Assembly (NCBI RefSeq): GCF_020217005.1 | Contig: NZ_JAIWOI010000313.1 | Location: 1-10,000, forward strand | Direction: 5' to 3' | Length of the DNA stretch: 10,000 bases | From: Rheinheimera sp. | GTDB taxonomy: Bacteria; Pseudomonadota; Gammaproteobacteria; Enterobacterales; Alteromonadaceae | Part shown: one piece after another, positions 1-8,209 of the stretch | How the letters are laid out: every line of letters begins with the position of its first letter | Position numbering within the stretch: position 1 is the first letter of the stretch | Notes under the pieces: generated by a model | What the model was told of the DNA's origin: nothing | The model's database searches: none | What the model saw: the letters and a program-made list of their open reading frames with translations, nothing else | Position numbers and translations under genes: made by a program

Positions 1-2773
1 AACTTAAGGCGTCCGTTGGCCTTGGCTCTGTATGGATCACAGGCCAGCTTTTGGCGTCCTGCAATAAGGATTGGATCCTGTCCTGCAGTTCAAACAGTTC
101 AGGTTCCAGCTGTTCGGTTTTTTTGCCTTTTTTTAGTTCAGTTTCAATCAGTTCAGTCAGTTGTTTTAAGACAGGCAGGCCTGTATAGCAGCTGGCACCA
201 TGCAGTTTGTGGATATGCTGCAGCAGTTGCTCAGCATCCTGTTGTTGCATGGCCTGTTGGATCAGGGTCAAGCTTTCCGGTAGCGACTGTACCAGCATCC
301 ACAACATTTCCTTGGCCAAATCCAGTTTGCCGCCTGCTCTTTGCAAAGCCAGTGTCCAGTCCAGCTGTTTGCTTTGAGGTAACTGAGTTTCACTGGTGGA
401 AGCTGCCAAGGCCTGTTGGAAATCAGGGCAACATTCACGCAGAGTATAATGCAGCAGTTTTTCGTCCAGTGGTTTGGTTAAGAATTCACAAAAGCCTAAA
501 GCTAACAGCCGGTCTCTTTCGCCCTCTAAGGCGTGAGCTGTTACAGCTATAATGGGCGTGGCTTCATTCAGCGAGCTTTGCTGAATACGCTGACAAGCTT
601 GAATGCCATCCATCACTGGCATATTTATATCCATAAAAATCAGATCGTAATGCTGTTGGTTGGCCTTTTGCCATGCTTCGGCACCATTGCGGGCAGAGTC
701 TACTTGTTCCACCATCTCACTTAGCAAGGTATTGATCAGTTTTAAGTTGGCTTCGTTGTCATCAACTGACAATACCCTTAAGCGAGCTTTAGGTTTATCC
801 TGCAATAAATGTTGTTCCGGGAATTCTAAATAAGGTTGTGCCAACGTCATTGCCAGCTTGCGGTAATGTGCAGGTTTGGATAACACAGCTTTGGCTCCTG
901 ATGCCTGCAAAACTTCCCGTAAATTAGGCGACAGGGTATTCACCAGCAGATAGAGTTGTTCTGTGTGAGGCTGTAATAGTTGCAACAAATCAATCACTTG
1001 ATTCACCTGGTTCAGTGAAATAGAACGGCCAACCACAGCCATATCTATTTGTGGCTGCAAAGCTAAAGTCTGAGTTAACTGACTGGTATTGCTACAACTG
1101 ATAATGTTCATGCCCCACTGCTCTAATTGCCCGAGCATAGCCTCACGCGAATACTGCTGAGGTTCAAAGTACAGCACTGTTTTTTGTTTCAGCTCTTCCA
1201 GCGGTAAAGGCTCAGCTATGGACAAATGATGGCGTTTACACATCAAGGTAAACCAGAAATTAGAACCTTCACCAGCTTTACTTTCGAAGCCAATCTTACC
1301 GCCCATGGCAGTGACCAGGCGCTGTGAAATCACCAGACCTAAGCCTGTGCCACCGTAACGACGACCTATGCTATTGTCGGCCTGAGCGAAACCACCAAAT
1401 AAGCTTTTTTGTTGATCTTCCTGAATACCAATACCAGTGTCCTGCACTGAAAAACGCAGTTGCCATTGCTCGTCCGGCATAGGGCGACAACTGACACGGA
1501 TCACTACGCTACCTTGTTCGGTAAATTTAATGGCGTTGCCCGCTATATTGGTCAGTATTTGGTTGATCCGCATAGGGTCGGCAATTAAATCATCAGGACA
1601 GCTGTTTTCAATCAGCAGAGCCAGTTCCAATTGTTTATCAAAGGCATTGGAGGCCAAAAGTTCAATCGAATCGTTTAGCAAATCACGTAAGGAAAAAGGC
1701 TCAGGATTAATCGGCATCCTGCCTTCTTCCAGCCTGGCGTAATCCAGTACGTCGTTGACCAAGCTTAACAAGCTATTGGCTGATTTTTGAATAGTGGCCA
1801 GATAATCCTGCTGGTTGTGGGTCAGGTTAGTTTTTAGCAGTTGGCGGGCAAAACCTATTACAGCATTCAGTGGCGTGCGCAATTCATGGCTCATTTTGGC
1901 AAGGAAATCGGACTTACTACGGTTATCTTCCATCGCCTTTCTACGGGATAAGTCCAACTCGATATTTTGCATCTCGAGCTGTTCCATGCTTTGCTGCAGA
2001 TCGCTGGTTGCCTGTTCTATGCTTTGTTGCATTTCTTCATCATGAGTTTTTAGAGCTGTGGCCAGCGCATTAATCCCAGTGCGTAATTGCTCAAGTTCCC
2101 CCAAAAACGGCTGTTGCAACTGGCTCTGATAGTTGCCCTCACGTAGTTGCCCTATCACATCTCCCATTTGTTGCAGAGGCTGACTGACTTTTTTTATCAG
2201 CCGCATACTGAAATACACGCAAACAGCAAGGCCTAGCAGAATCATCAGCAAACTGCTCAGCAGTGAGGTTTGTTGCGCCAGCATGACTTTGTCTTTAGCC
2301 ACTTGCACTGAGATATAGCCTAAAGGCTGGTCGGCCGGATCTGTACTGAAATCAGCCTGTTCCGGCAAAATAGGGGTGCGGATCACCAGCCAGTTGCCGA
2401 GGTCTGTGATAGTGCTTTGCTGCGGAATAGTGCTGTCTGGCGGATATTTCAGCATGGCAAAGTCTTTGTGGTAATTGGTAGTAACAAAAAGCTCATGGTC
2501 GGCATTAAAAATGGCGATACTTTTCACCAGCGCTGAGTTTTTTCTATGACTGACATCCAGCAAACGTTTGACGTCTTGTCTGCTGTTATGTAATAAGGCA
2601 TGTTCGCTGGCTATAGCCAATGGGACAGCAATGTTTTCGGCCTGTTCCTCCAGATACTGGGCCAAATCATAGTAGCGGGCATAGCTAAAATAACCCCCAA
2701 GGCATAAACTGACCAACAAGGTCGGCACCAGGGTGGTCAATAAGACCCAATCTCTTAAACCAATTTTCGTCAT
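1..2773 (-). CDS. barA: BarA-type hybrid sensor histidine kinase (3' end cut by window edge)
   Basis: Tripartite membrane sensor kinase that in the known family phosphorylates the response regulator UvrY/GacA and so controls CsrB/CsrC-type small RNAs and carbon metabolism. The frame is open for 924 codons from ATG 2773, with no stop before the edge. In order: membrane helix 1 (about residues 9-29), periplasmic sensor region, membrane helix 2 (about 167-187), HAMP and coiled coil (about 190-285), H-box MSHELRTPLN with phospho-His296, ATPase N-box NAIKFTE, G1 DTGIG (445-449), G2 GGTGLGL (474-480), a degenerate receiver without the acidic pocket (about 505-635), a true receiver with D671/D672, phospho-Asp715 (MDINMPVMDG) and K767, then an HPt domain with His858 (HKLHGAS). 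E. coli BarA (918 residues) has its phosphosites at H302, D718 and H861, so little should be missing. The start MTKIGLRDW resembles E. coli MTNYSLRAR. No strong ribosome binding site is visible. It is divergent from rlmD, as in E. coli. Confidence 0.95.
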   Translation of the reverse strand, partial: MTKIGLRDWVLLTTLVPTLLVSLCLGGYFSYARYYDLAQYLEEQAENIAVPLAIASEHALLHNSRQDVKRLLDVSHRKNSALVKSIAIFNADHELFVTTNYHKDFAMLKYPPDSTIPQQSTITDLGNWLVIRTPILPEQADFSTDPADQPLGYISVQVAKDKVMLAQQTSLLSSLLMILLGLAVCVYFSMRLIKKVSQPLQQMGDVIGQLREGNYQSQLQQPFLGELEQLRTGINALATALKTHDEEMQQSIEQATSDLQQSMEQLEMQNIELDLSRRKAMEDNRSKSDFLAKMSHELRTPLNAVIGFARQLLKTNLTHNQQDYLATIQKSANSLLSLVNDVLDYARLEEGRMPINPEPFSLRDLLNDSIELLASNAFDKQLELALLIENSCPDDLIADPMRINQILTNIAGNAIKFTEQGSVVIRVSCRPMPDEQWQLRFSVQDTGIGIQEDQQKSLFGGFAQADNSIGRRYGGTGLGLVISQRLVTAMGGKIGFESKAGEGSNFWFTLMCKRHHLSIAEPLPLEELKQKTVLYFEPQQYSREAMLGQLEQWGMNIISCSNTSQLTQTLALQPQIDMAVVGRSISLNQVNQVIDLLQLLQPHTEQLYLLVNTLSPNLREVLQASGAKAVLSKPAHYRKLAMTLAQPYLEFPEQHLLQDKPKARLRVLSVDDNEANLKLINTLLSEMVEQVDSARNGAEAWQKANQQHYDLIFMDINMPVMDGIQACQRIQQSSLNEATPIIAVTAHALEGERDRLLALGFCEFLTKPLDEKLLHYTLRECCPDFQQALAASTSETQLPQSKQLDWTLALQRAGGKLDLAKEMLWMLVQSLPESLTLIQQAMQQQDAEQLLQHIHKLHGASCYTGLPVLKQLTELIETELKKGKKTEQLEPELFELQDRIQSLLQDAKSWPVIHTEPRPTDALS

Positions 2774-2785
2774 CTGTAGCGCTGC

Positions 2786-2816
2786 TTGATAGAATAGTCC
2801 GGAGCGAATTGATAAT
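2786..2816 (+). promoter_or_regulatory. Putative sigma70 promoter for rlmD-relA
   Basis: A TTGATA box (2786-2791) and a GATAAT box (2811-2816) each match the -35 and -10 consensus at five of six positions. The 19-bp spacer is longer than ideal. Transcription would start near 2823 and leave a short leader before the rlmD ATG at 2860. A small hairpin (GGCTT at 2824-2828 with AAGCC at 2834-2838) would lie at the very 5' end of that transcript. The same 86-bp gap must also hold the barA promoter on the other strand, for which I found no convincing boxes. This is consensus matching only. Confidence 0.3.
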
Positions 2817-2859
2817 GACACAAGGCTTACAAAAAGCCCACCACAGGTACTAAATCCAG

Positions 2860-4200
2860 ATGGTCAAAATTTATCAGGCTGCCAAAGGCAGCAGAGATAA
2901 ACCTCAACAATTAAAACAAATCGAAGTACAGATTGAACGTCTGGATCACGAAGCTCAGGGCATAGGTTTTGAGCAAAAGCGGATTGTCTTCGTCAGCGGC
3001 GCTTTACCCGGAGAACGGGTCAAAGTGCAGCTGACCGAACAAAAAGACAAGTCGGCCAAAGGCAAAGTGGTCAAAGTGCTGCAGGCGTCGCCGTTGCGTA
3101 AGGAGCCTTTGTGCAAGCATTTTGCCGATTGCGGTGGTTGTCAGTTGCAGTATCTGTCCACTGAACATCAGTTGGAGCTAAAACAGCAGGGCGTGGATCA
3201 GTTGATCCGCCATCAAACCGGCTTAACCCGCTTGCCCTGGCAGACACCACTGCGCAGTGAAGGACAGGGCTACAGGCGCAAAGCCCGGATTGGCATATGG
3301 TTTGATAAAAAAACTCAGCAATTTACGGTCGGCTTTCGCAAAGCCAACGATAAAGTCATTACCCGGGTGGAACATTGTCTGGTGCTGAGCCCGGCATTAG
3401 CCCCGGTTTTTCGCCTGCTGCAGCAAGCATTACCAAAGCTGCAACAAGGCTCAGCTATTACTCATGTAGAAGCGCTGGATGCTGACGGCAAGGTATATTT
3501 AATAGTGCGGCATATCCGGCCCTTACCGCCATCGGATCAACAACTCTTGATCCAGGCTTGGCCCGAAGCCTTATGGATAGGTGAAGCAGAGCCTGAACTT
3601 TATCAGCTCTGGCAAGTCGGAACAGCAGAACCCAGCTATGCTTTGCCGGCTTTGGGCTTAAAGCTTAAGTTTTCTGCTGCTGATTTTATTCAGGTAAATC
3701 AGAGTATTAATCAGCAAATGGTGCAGCAGGCACTGGATTGGCTCAAGCTACAGCCAGAGGACCAGGTGCTGGAGCTCTATTCAGGCATAGGGAATTTCAG
3801 TTTGGCTTTGGCGCAACGCGTTAAATGGGTGCACGCGCTCGAAGGTGTCACCACTATGGTGCAGCGAGCGCAGGCTAATGCAGAGCTGAATGGCCTGACC
3901 AACCTGAGTTTTAGTCAGGCTGACTTGCATTTACCCTGGCCCAAAGCCGACTGGAATAAGCCAATGTACCAAAAAGTACTGCTGGATCCGGCTCGTGCTG
4001 GTGCAGTAGGTGCTATAGAGCAAATCGCCCGATTAAGTCCGGCACAGATATTGTACGTGTCCTGTAATGCACTTACTTTTGCCCGGGATGCGAAAGTTTT
4101 ACTGGATTGTGGTTATCAGCTGGATAAAATCAGTGTGATGGACATGTTTCCACAAACCAGCCATCTGGAGTTGATGGCGTTGTTTCACAGGAGAAAGTAA
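2860..4200 (+). CDS. rlmD: 23S rRNA (uracil-1939-C5)-methyltransferase RlmD
   Basis: SAM-dependent enzyme that makes m5U1939 in 23S rRNA; known family members carry a 4Fe-4S cluster. The 446-residue product compares with 433 in E. coli. An N-terminal TRAM RNA-binding domain spans about residues 20-75. The cluster cysteines are C85, C91, C94 and C173 (pattern CxxxxxCGGC plus a distal EHC). The SAM-binding loop is LELYSGIGNFS (304-314), followed by DFIQVN (275-280), DPARAG (376-381) and the catalytic Cys402 in YVSCN. The C-terminus DMFPQTSHLE is typical of the family. In the SAM loop, Ser308 replaces the Cys of E. coli (LDLFCGMGNF); this is not the catalytic residue. The ribosome binding site is weak (AGG at 2845-2847). 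The stop lies three bases before relA, so the two genes are almost certainly cotranscribed. Confidence 0.96.
   Translation: MVKIYQAAKGSRDKPQQLKQIEVQIERLDHEAQGIGFEQKRIVFVSGALPGERVKVQLTEQKDKSAKGKVVKVLQASPLRKEPLCKHFADCGGCQLQYLSTEHQLELKQQGVDQLIRHQTGLTRLPWQTPLRSEGQGYRRKARIGIWFDKKTQQFTVGFRKANDKVITRVEHCLVLSPALAPVFRLLQQALPKLQQGSAITHVEALDADGKVYLIVRHIRPLPPSDQQLLIQAWPEALWIGEAEPELYQLWQVGTAEPSYALPALGLKLKFSAADFIQVNQSINQQMVQQALDWLKLQPEDQVLELYSGIGNFSLALAQRVKWVHALEGVTTMVQRAQANAELNGLTNLSFSQADLHLPWPKADWNKPMYQKVLLDPARAGAVGAIEQIARLSPAQILYVSCNALTFARDAKVLLDCGYQLDKISVMDMFPQTSHLELMALFHRRK
4189..4193 (+). promoter_or_regulatory. Ribosome binding site of relA
   Basis: AGGAG lies inside the last codons of rlmD, ten bases before the relA ATG at 4204. 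Its good spacing supports that start and fits translational coupling between the two genes. Confidence 0.7.
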
Positions 4201-4203
4201 CGA

Positions 4204-6396
4204 ATGGTGACGGTAAGGCAATCACATAGCGCCGAATACCACCCAGGCGGCACTCAGAGCTGGTTAACTGCCTTAGGTTTACCTGAAGCTAAAATTAGCG
4301 CGCTGCTGGATGCTGAACTCTGGTTACATCAACAGAATTTGACCGATCAGGAACCCGAGGTACAAACGGGCTGGGAGATGGTCGAAATTCTGGCTGATTT
4401 GCGCATGGACAAAGATGCCTTAACTGCAGCCCTGTTATTTCCTTTAGTTGATGCCAAATTGATTGAACTGGAGCAGGTGGAAAGTCAGTTCTGTTCTGCC
4501 GTATTGACCATGCTAAACGCTGTGCGGCAGATGGAAGCTATTCGTTCTATTCCTGTTGGGCCCAATCAAAGCAGTAATCCACAACAAGCAGACAACCTAC
4601 GCCGGATGTTATTGGCCATGGTGGAAGATGTGCGTGCTGTGGTGTTAAAGCTGGCTTCGCAAATTTGCTATCTGCGCTCTGTTAAAAATGCTGATGAAGA
4701 AACCCGGGTGTTAGCGGCCAAAGAAACCAATGCTATTTTTGGCCCGCTGGCGAACCGTTTAGGTATAGGCCAGATTAAATGGGAGCTGGAAGACTTAGCC
4801 TTCCGTTACCTGCACCCACAAACCTACAAACAAATTGCCAGTTTGCTGGAAGAAAAACGTTTAGATCGTGAGCAGTATATGCAGGATTTTGTCGCCTCAG
4901 TGCGGCAAAAAATGCAGGACGCTGCTATTTCGGTGGAAGTGTACGGCAGGCCTAAACATATTTTTAGCATCTGGAAAAAGATGCAGAAAAAGCAGCTGGC
5001 ATTTGATCAGCTGTACGATATTCGTGCCGTACGTATTGTCACCACTAAGGTGCAGGATTGTTACGCTGCTTTGGGTATAGTGCATACCTCCTGGCGCCAT
5101 TTGCCGAAAGAATTCGACGACTACATAGCCACACCAAAACAGAACGGCTATCAGTCTATTCATACCGTGGTACTTGGCCCGGCCGGTCGCCCTGTTGAAA
5201 TTCAAATTCGTACCCATCAGATGCATGACGACGCCGAACTGGGCGTAGCGGCACACTGGCGTTATAAAGAAGGCACAGGCCATGCGGGTAAAGAAGGCCA
5301 ATTGGACGAAAAAATTGGCTGGCTGCGTAAACTGCTGGCCTGGCAGGAAGAGCTGGTCGACGGTTCGGATTTAGCCGAAGAGCTTAAAAACCAGGTCACA
5401 GAAGACAGGGTCTATGTCTTTACGCCTAAGGGCGATATTGTCGATTTGCCAGTAGGTTCCACGCCGCTGGATTTTGCTTATTACGTGCATTCCAATGTGG
5501 GCCACCGCTGCATAGGCGCCAAGATTTCTGGCCGTATCGTGCCTTTTACCTATCAGCTGAAAACCGGCGATCAAATTGAAATTTTAACGGGCCGTGAGCC
5601 TAACCCAAGCCGCGACTGGTTAAACCCGAACTCAGGCTATTTAAAATCCAGCCGTGCCCGTTCCAAAGTGCAGTACTGGTTCCGTCTGCAGGACAGAGAT
5701 AAAAACATAGCGGCTGGTAAAGAGCTGCTGGATACCGAACTGAACCGCCTGAATCTGACTATCGACAGTATTCCCAAAGTGCTGGCGCGTTTTAACGTCA
5801 ATAGCATGGAAGAGTTACTGGCCGGTATTGGTGGCGGCGAAATTAAAGTCACTCAGGTAGTGCATTATGTGCAGAGTCAGTCTGGTAAAATTCAGCAGCC
5901 AGAGATTGACCCACGCCTGATCAGCAAACCTATTTCCAACCAGCCCAAAAGTCATGTTGTGGTGCAGGGCGTAGGTAACTTATTAACTCATATGGCTGGT
6001 TGCTGTCAGCCGCTGCCAGGTGATGCCATAGTAGGTTATATCACGCAGGGCCGCGGTATAGCTGTGCATCGTGACGACTGTGAACAGTTTAAGGTATTGC
6101 AGGAAGCGCACCGTGAACGGGTAGTGGAAGCCACCTGGGGCGATAAATATGCCTCGGGTTATGAAGTCACTATTCGTATTGTGGCGCACGACCGCAATGG
6201 CTTATTACGCGATATCACCAGCATTCTGGCCAATGAAAAAGCCAACGTGCTGCGCATGAGCAGTAACTCGGATATTTCGCAGCAAACTGCCACTATCATT
6301 ATGACGATGGAGCTGTATAACCTGGATTCATTGAACAAGCTGCTGACCAAAGTCAGCCAGATTGATGATGTGATCGAAGCAAAACGTTTCCATTAA
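4204..6396 (+). CDS. relA: GTP pyrophosphokinase RelA, (p)ppGpp synthetase I
   Basis: Ribosome-associated stringent-response enzyme that transfers pyrophosphate from ATP to GTP or GDP when uncharged tRNA occupies the A site. It has 730 residues against 744 in E. coli. Residues 1-190 are the degenerate hydrolase domain: LFPLVDA (78-84) stands where SpoT has its catalytic HD pair, so no ppGpp hydrolysis is expected. The synthetase domain starts near YGRPKH (247). It holds the RelA-specific acidic EFDD motif (303-306; bifunctional Rel/SpoT proteins have RFKD), YQSIH (316-320) and the catalytic Glu332 in VEIQIRT. Next come a TGS domain (about 401-463), a helical region, a zinc-finger domain with C600/C601, H622 and C626, and a C-terminal ACT/RRM domain (about 653-730). 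The EFDD motif and dead HD site mark it as monofunctional RelA, which implies a separate SpoT elsewhere in the genome. It lies three bases after rlmD. Confidence 0.98.
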   Translation: MVTVRQSHSAEYHPGGTQSWLTALGLPEAKISALLDAELWLHQQNLTDQEPEVQTGWEMVEILADLRMDKDALTAALLFPLVDAKLIELEQVESQFCSAVLTMLNAVRQMEAIRSIPVGPNQSSNPQQADNLRRMLLAMVEDVRAVVLKLASQICYLRSVKNADEETRVLAAKETNAIFGPLANRLGIGQIKWELEDLAFRYLHPQTYKQIASLLEEKRLDREQYMQDFVASVRQKMQDAAISVEVYGRPKHIFSIWKKMQKKQLAFDQLYDIRAVRIVTTKVQDCYAALGIVHTSWRHLPKEFDDYIATPKQNGYQSIHTVVLGPAGRPVEIQIRTHQMHDDAELGVAAHWRYKEGTGHAGKEGQLDEKIGWLRKLLAWQEELVDGSDLAEELKNQVTEDRVYVFTPKGDIVDLPVGSTPLDFAYYVHSNVGHRCIGAKISGRIVPFTYQLKTGDQIEILTGREPNPSRDWLNPNSGYLKSSRARSKVQYWFRLQDRDKNIAAGKELLDTELNRLNLTIDSIPKVLARFNVNSMEELLAGIGGGEIKVTQVVHYVQSQSGKIQQPEIDPRLISKPISNQPKSHVVVQGVGNLLTHMAGCCQPLPGDAIVGYITQGRGIAVHRDDCEQFKVLQEAHRERVVEATWGDKYASGYEVTIRIVAHDRNGLLRDITSILANEKANVLRMSSNSDISQQTATIIMTMELYNLDSLNKLLTKVSQIDDVIEAKRFH

Positions 6397-6410
6397 TTTT
6401 GTATTCAATA

Positions 6411-6442
6411 GTGCCGGGGCTATGTGCTCCGGCGCCTTTTCT
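6411..6442 (+). terminator. Terminator-like hairpin between relA and mazG
   Basis: An 8-bp stem pairs GCCGGGGC (6413-6420) with GCTCCGGC (6426-6433) around the loop TATGT, with one G-U pair. It can extend outward to ten pairs (6411-6412 with 6434-6435). CTTTTCT follows (6436-6442). The shape fits a Rho-independent terminator with a short T run, so partial read-through into mazG is likely. The ATG at 6422 lies in the loop, which makes it a poor translation start. Confidence 0.6.
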
Positions 6443-6444
6443 GC

Positions 6445-6448
6445 AGGA
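6445..6448 (+). promoter_or_regulatory. Ribosome binding site deciding the mazG start
   Basis: AGGA lies six bases before GTG 6455, ideal spacing. The only upstream in-frame ATG (6422) has no Shine-Dalgarno sequence and sits in the hairpin loop. This supports the GTG. Confidence 0.6.
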
Positions 6449-6454
6449 TCTGCC

Positions 6455-7243
6455 GTGTCACAACCACTTCAACAACTATTAGCCATTATGGCCAGACTGC
6501 GGGACCCGCAAAACGGCTGCCCATGGGACAAAGAACAAACTTACCAGACCATAGTGCCTTATACGCTGGAAGAAGCTTATGAAGTGGCCGATGCGATAGC
6601 CCGCGAAGATTATGCCGAGTTAAAAGACGAGCTGGGCGACTTGTTATTTCAGGTGGTGTTTTACGCCCAGATAGCTAAAGAAGAAGGGCGTTTTGAATTT
6701 GACGATTGTGCTGCTGCTATTAACGACAAGCTGATCCGCCGCCACCCTCATGTGTTTGCCGATATGAATTTAGACAGCAGCAAAGCCGTGCTGCAAAACT
6801 GGGAAGCCATCAAAACCACAGAACGCACGGCTTCTGGCAAAACATCAGTGCTGGATAACATCCCTTTGGCGATGCCTGCCTTAAGCCGTGCCTACAAACT
6901 GCAAAAACGTTGTGCTCAGGTGGGTTTTGACTGGCCTGATGTAGCAGGCGCCTGGGATAAAGTGCAGGAAGAAATTCAGGAAGTAGCCGAACTACCAGCA
7001 GGTGCGGCCGAACTGGAAGAAGAGCTAGGAGATTTGATGTTTGCGCTGGTCAATGTAGTGCGTAAACAAGGTTTTGATCCGGAAAAAGTCATGCGCCAGG
7101 CCAATCAAAAGTTTGAACGACGTTTTCGGCAGGTTGAGCAGGCACTGGTGGATCAAGGGTCTAGTCCGGCGCAGAGTGATTTGGCTGAAATGGATAAGCT
7201 TTGGGATATGGTGAAGAGGCAGGAGAAGTTGGGGAAAGCATAA
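6455..7243 (+). CDS. mazG: Nucleoside triphosphate pyrophosphohydrolase MazG
   Basis: Cytoplasmic enzyme that hydrolyses (d)NTPs to NMP and pyrophosphate; in E. coli it is linked to nucleotide clean-up and to lower ppGpp levels under starvation. From GTG 6455 the product is 262 residues, against 263 in E. coli. It begins VSQPLQQLLAIMARLRDP, matching the E. coli start; the ATG at 6422 would add 11 residues without counterpart. Two tandem MazG domains are present. The first has EEAYE (39-43) and ELGD (59-62) as the metal-binding acidic set. The second has EEIQE (172-176) and EELGD (189-193). Both sets are intact. NGCPWDKEQT and RRHPHVF are family hallmarks. In E. coli mazEF lies between relA and mazG; here the genes are 58 bp apart with no toxin-antitoxin pair. 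The genes that usually follow (pyrG, eno) are absent from this window. Confidence 0.96.
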   Translation: MSQPLQQLLAIMARLRDPQNGCPWDKEQTYQTIVPYTLEEAYEVADAIAREDYAELKDELGDLLFQVVFYAQIAKEEGRFEFDDCAAAINDKLIRRHPHVFADMNLDSSKAVLQNWEAIKTTERTASGKTSVLDNIPLAMPALSRAYKLQKRCAQVGFDWPDVAGAWDKVQEEIQEVAELPAGAAELEEELGDLMFALVNVVRKQGFDPEKVMRQANQKFERRFRQVEQALVDQGSSPAQSDLAEMDKLWDMVKRQEKLGKA

Positions 7244-7356
7244 AAGGCGGCCCAGGGTCCCAGCGACATCGCTTGCGTTGAATAGCTTTGGCTGGCCTCG
7301 AATGGTTGGAAAAAGTGAGAATAAATCAGCGCCTAACTGATGATTGGTTACCAGAA

Positions 7357-7387
7357 GTTGAAATAAATTTTTTCAACGATCGATAAC
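7357..7387 (+). promoter_or_regulatory. Putative promoter with overlapping inverted repeat
   Basis: A perfect 7-bp inverted repeat, GTTGAAA (7357-7363) and TTTCAAC (7371-7377), is separated by 7 bp. TTGAAA at 7358-7363 could act as a -35 box and GATAAC (7382-7387) as a weak -10 box at 18-bp spacing. The repeat would then cover the -35 element and the spacer, where a repressor could bind. It lies 100 bp before the start of the two-helix membrane protein gene. Support is by consensus and symmetry only. The repeat is A/T-rich, so chance is a real possibility. Confidence 0.3.
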
Positions 7388-7486
7388 AAAGAGCAAACTG
7401 TGTAAATGGCTCGCGCCGTAAGAGCTAACAACGAGGTTTGTCTAGGCTATGGTGGATTCGGAAAACTCAGACGCTTAAGGAAACTA

Positions 7487-8209
7487 ATGCTTAGTAAGAG
7501 ATTGTGGTGGCTATTGTTTGGTGTGAATGCTTTAGCTCTGATATTCATCGCCCAGATTAATTTGGGGGTGATTCCAACATTTCCCGCATCATGGAATTTT
7601 TCTATGTCTGCTGGTGTAGATAAATTCAACGCACTCGTATCAGATTTGAGTCAAGGGGTGATTATAAGCTCGCTGTTTTTCGTTCTTTTAGTGTACGTCC
7701 CTATAAAGCAGAAATCAGAAAAGTTTTTTGAAGCAGCTAAAATGCCTGCTGGAGCTATATTGAGTTCACTAGAAGATATTCTTGAACAGATAACTTTCAG
7801 GGAAGGAGGAGGAGGCGAGACAACAGAAATTGATTTGAAAGCCTGTGCCAATTCTAGTCCACCATCAAATAAAAACCAGATATTTGGAGTGAGCGGAAAA
7901 AAGCTTAAATTGCTCGATGTTAATTCTGGGGAATGTACGCTTGAAAAAGATTTCATTGACGCACATCTGAGTCTTATAAAGTACTACTGCCAATTAATTT
8001 TGGAACATCCGTTTATTTCAAGTGATTTAACTGGTTTGGGGATGTCTATATTTGAAGTTTCTCAATTTGCAGCAGTGAGGAATGGAACTCCAACTGAGAC
8101 AACAACGGATCTTGGGATAAAACTGAATCGGATAGCTTGGACTGCTCAAGTGAGAGACTTAATCTCCGCTTTTAACAAGCTAAAGAGTTATAAAATTACT
8201 TACCTTTAG
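7487..8209 (+). CDS. Unrecognised protein with two membrane helices
   Basis: I do not recognise this family. I chose ATG 7487 because AAGGAA (7477-7482) precedes it at good spacing and the product then opens MLSKRLWWLLF, directly into a membrane helix. An in-frame ATG at 7406 would add 27 basic residues with no visible ribosome binding site. The 240-residue product has helix 1 (about 7-29), a loop of about 27 residues, and helix 2 (about 57-73) ending in the basic KQKSEK. By the positive-inside rule both termini are cytoplasmic. The C-terminal part (about 74-240) is soluble and mixed in character, with a GGGG stretch in a likely flexible linker (about 105-135) and helical-looking segments after it. 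No catalytic motif is evident. Two 60-base lines inside the gene count to about 35% GC, against about 43-50% in sampled mazG lines, suggesting recent acquisition. It could be a sensor, an effector or a scaffold. Confidence 0.75.
   Translation: MLSKRLWWLLFGVNALALIFIAQINLGVIPTFPASWNFSMSAGVDKFNALVSDLSQGVIISSLFFVLLVYVPIKQKSEKFFEAAKMPAGAILSSLEDILEQITFREGGGGETTEIDLKACANSSPPSNKNQIFGVSGKKLKLLDVNSGECTLEKDFIDAHLSLIKYYCQLILEHPFISSDLTGLGMSIFEVSQFAAVRNGTPTETTTDLGIKLNRIAWTAQVRDLISAFNKLKSYKITYL

Noticed and set aside
16..2073. Plus-strand ORFs of 63-178 residues at the left end
   Set aside because: They are antisense shadows of barA, whose minus-strand frame is open throughout and carries every expected kinase, receiver and HPt motif.
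4868..6350. Minus-strand and out-of-frame ORFs inside relA
   Set aside because: They are shadows of a fully conserved relA frame with no recognisable protein features of their own.
6422..6454. ATG 6422 as the mazG start
   Set aside because: It sits in the loop of a terminator-like hairpin, lacks a ribosome binding site and adds 11 residues not found in E. coli MazG; GTG 6455 fits better.
7331..7337. GCCTAAC, a match to the integron attC core pattern RYYYAAC
   Set aside because: No matching GTTRRRY partner site with proper spacing follows, and no integrase or cassette array is present.
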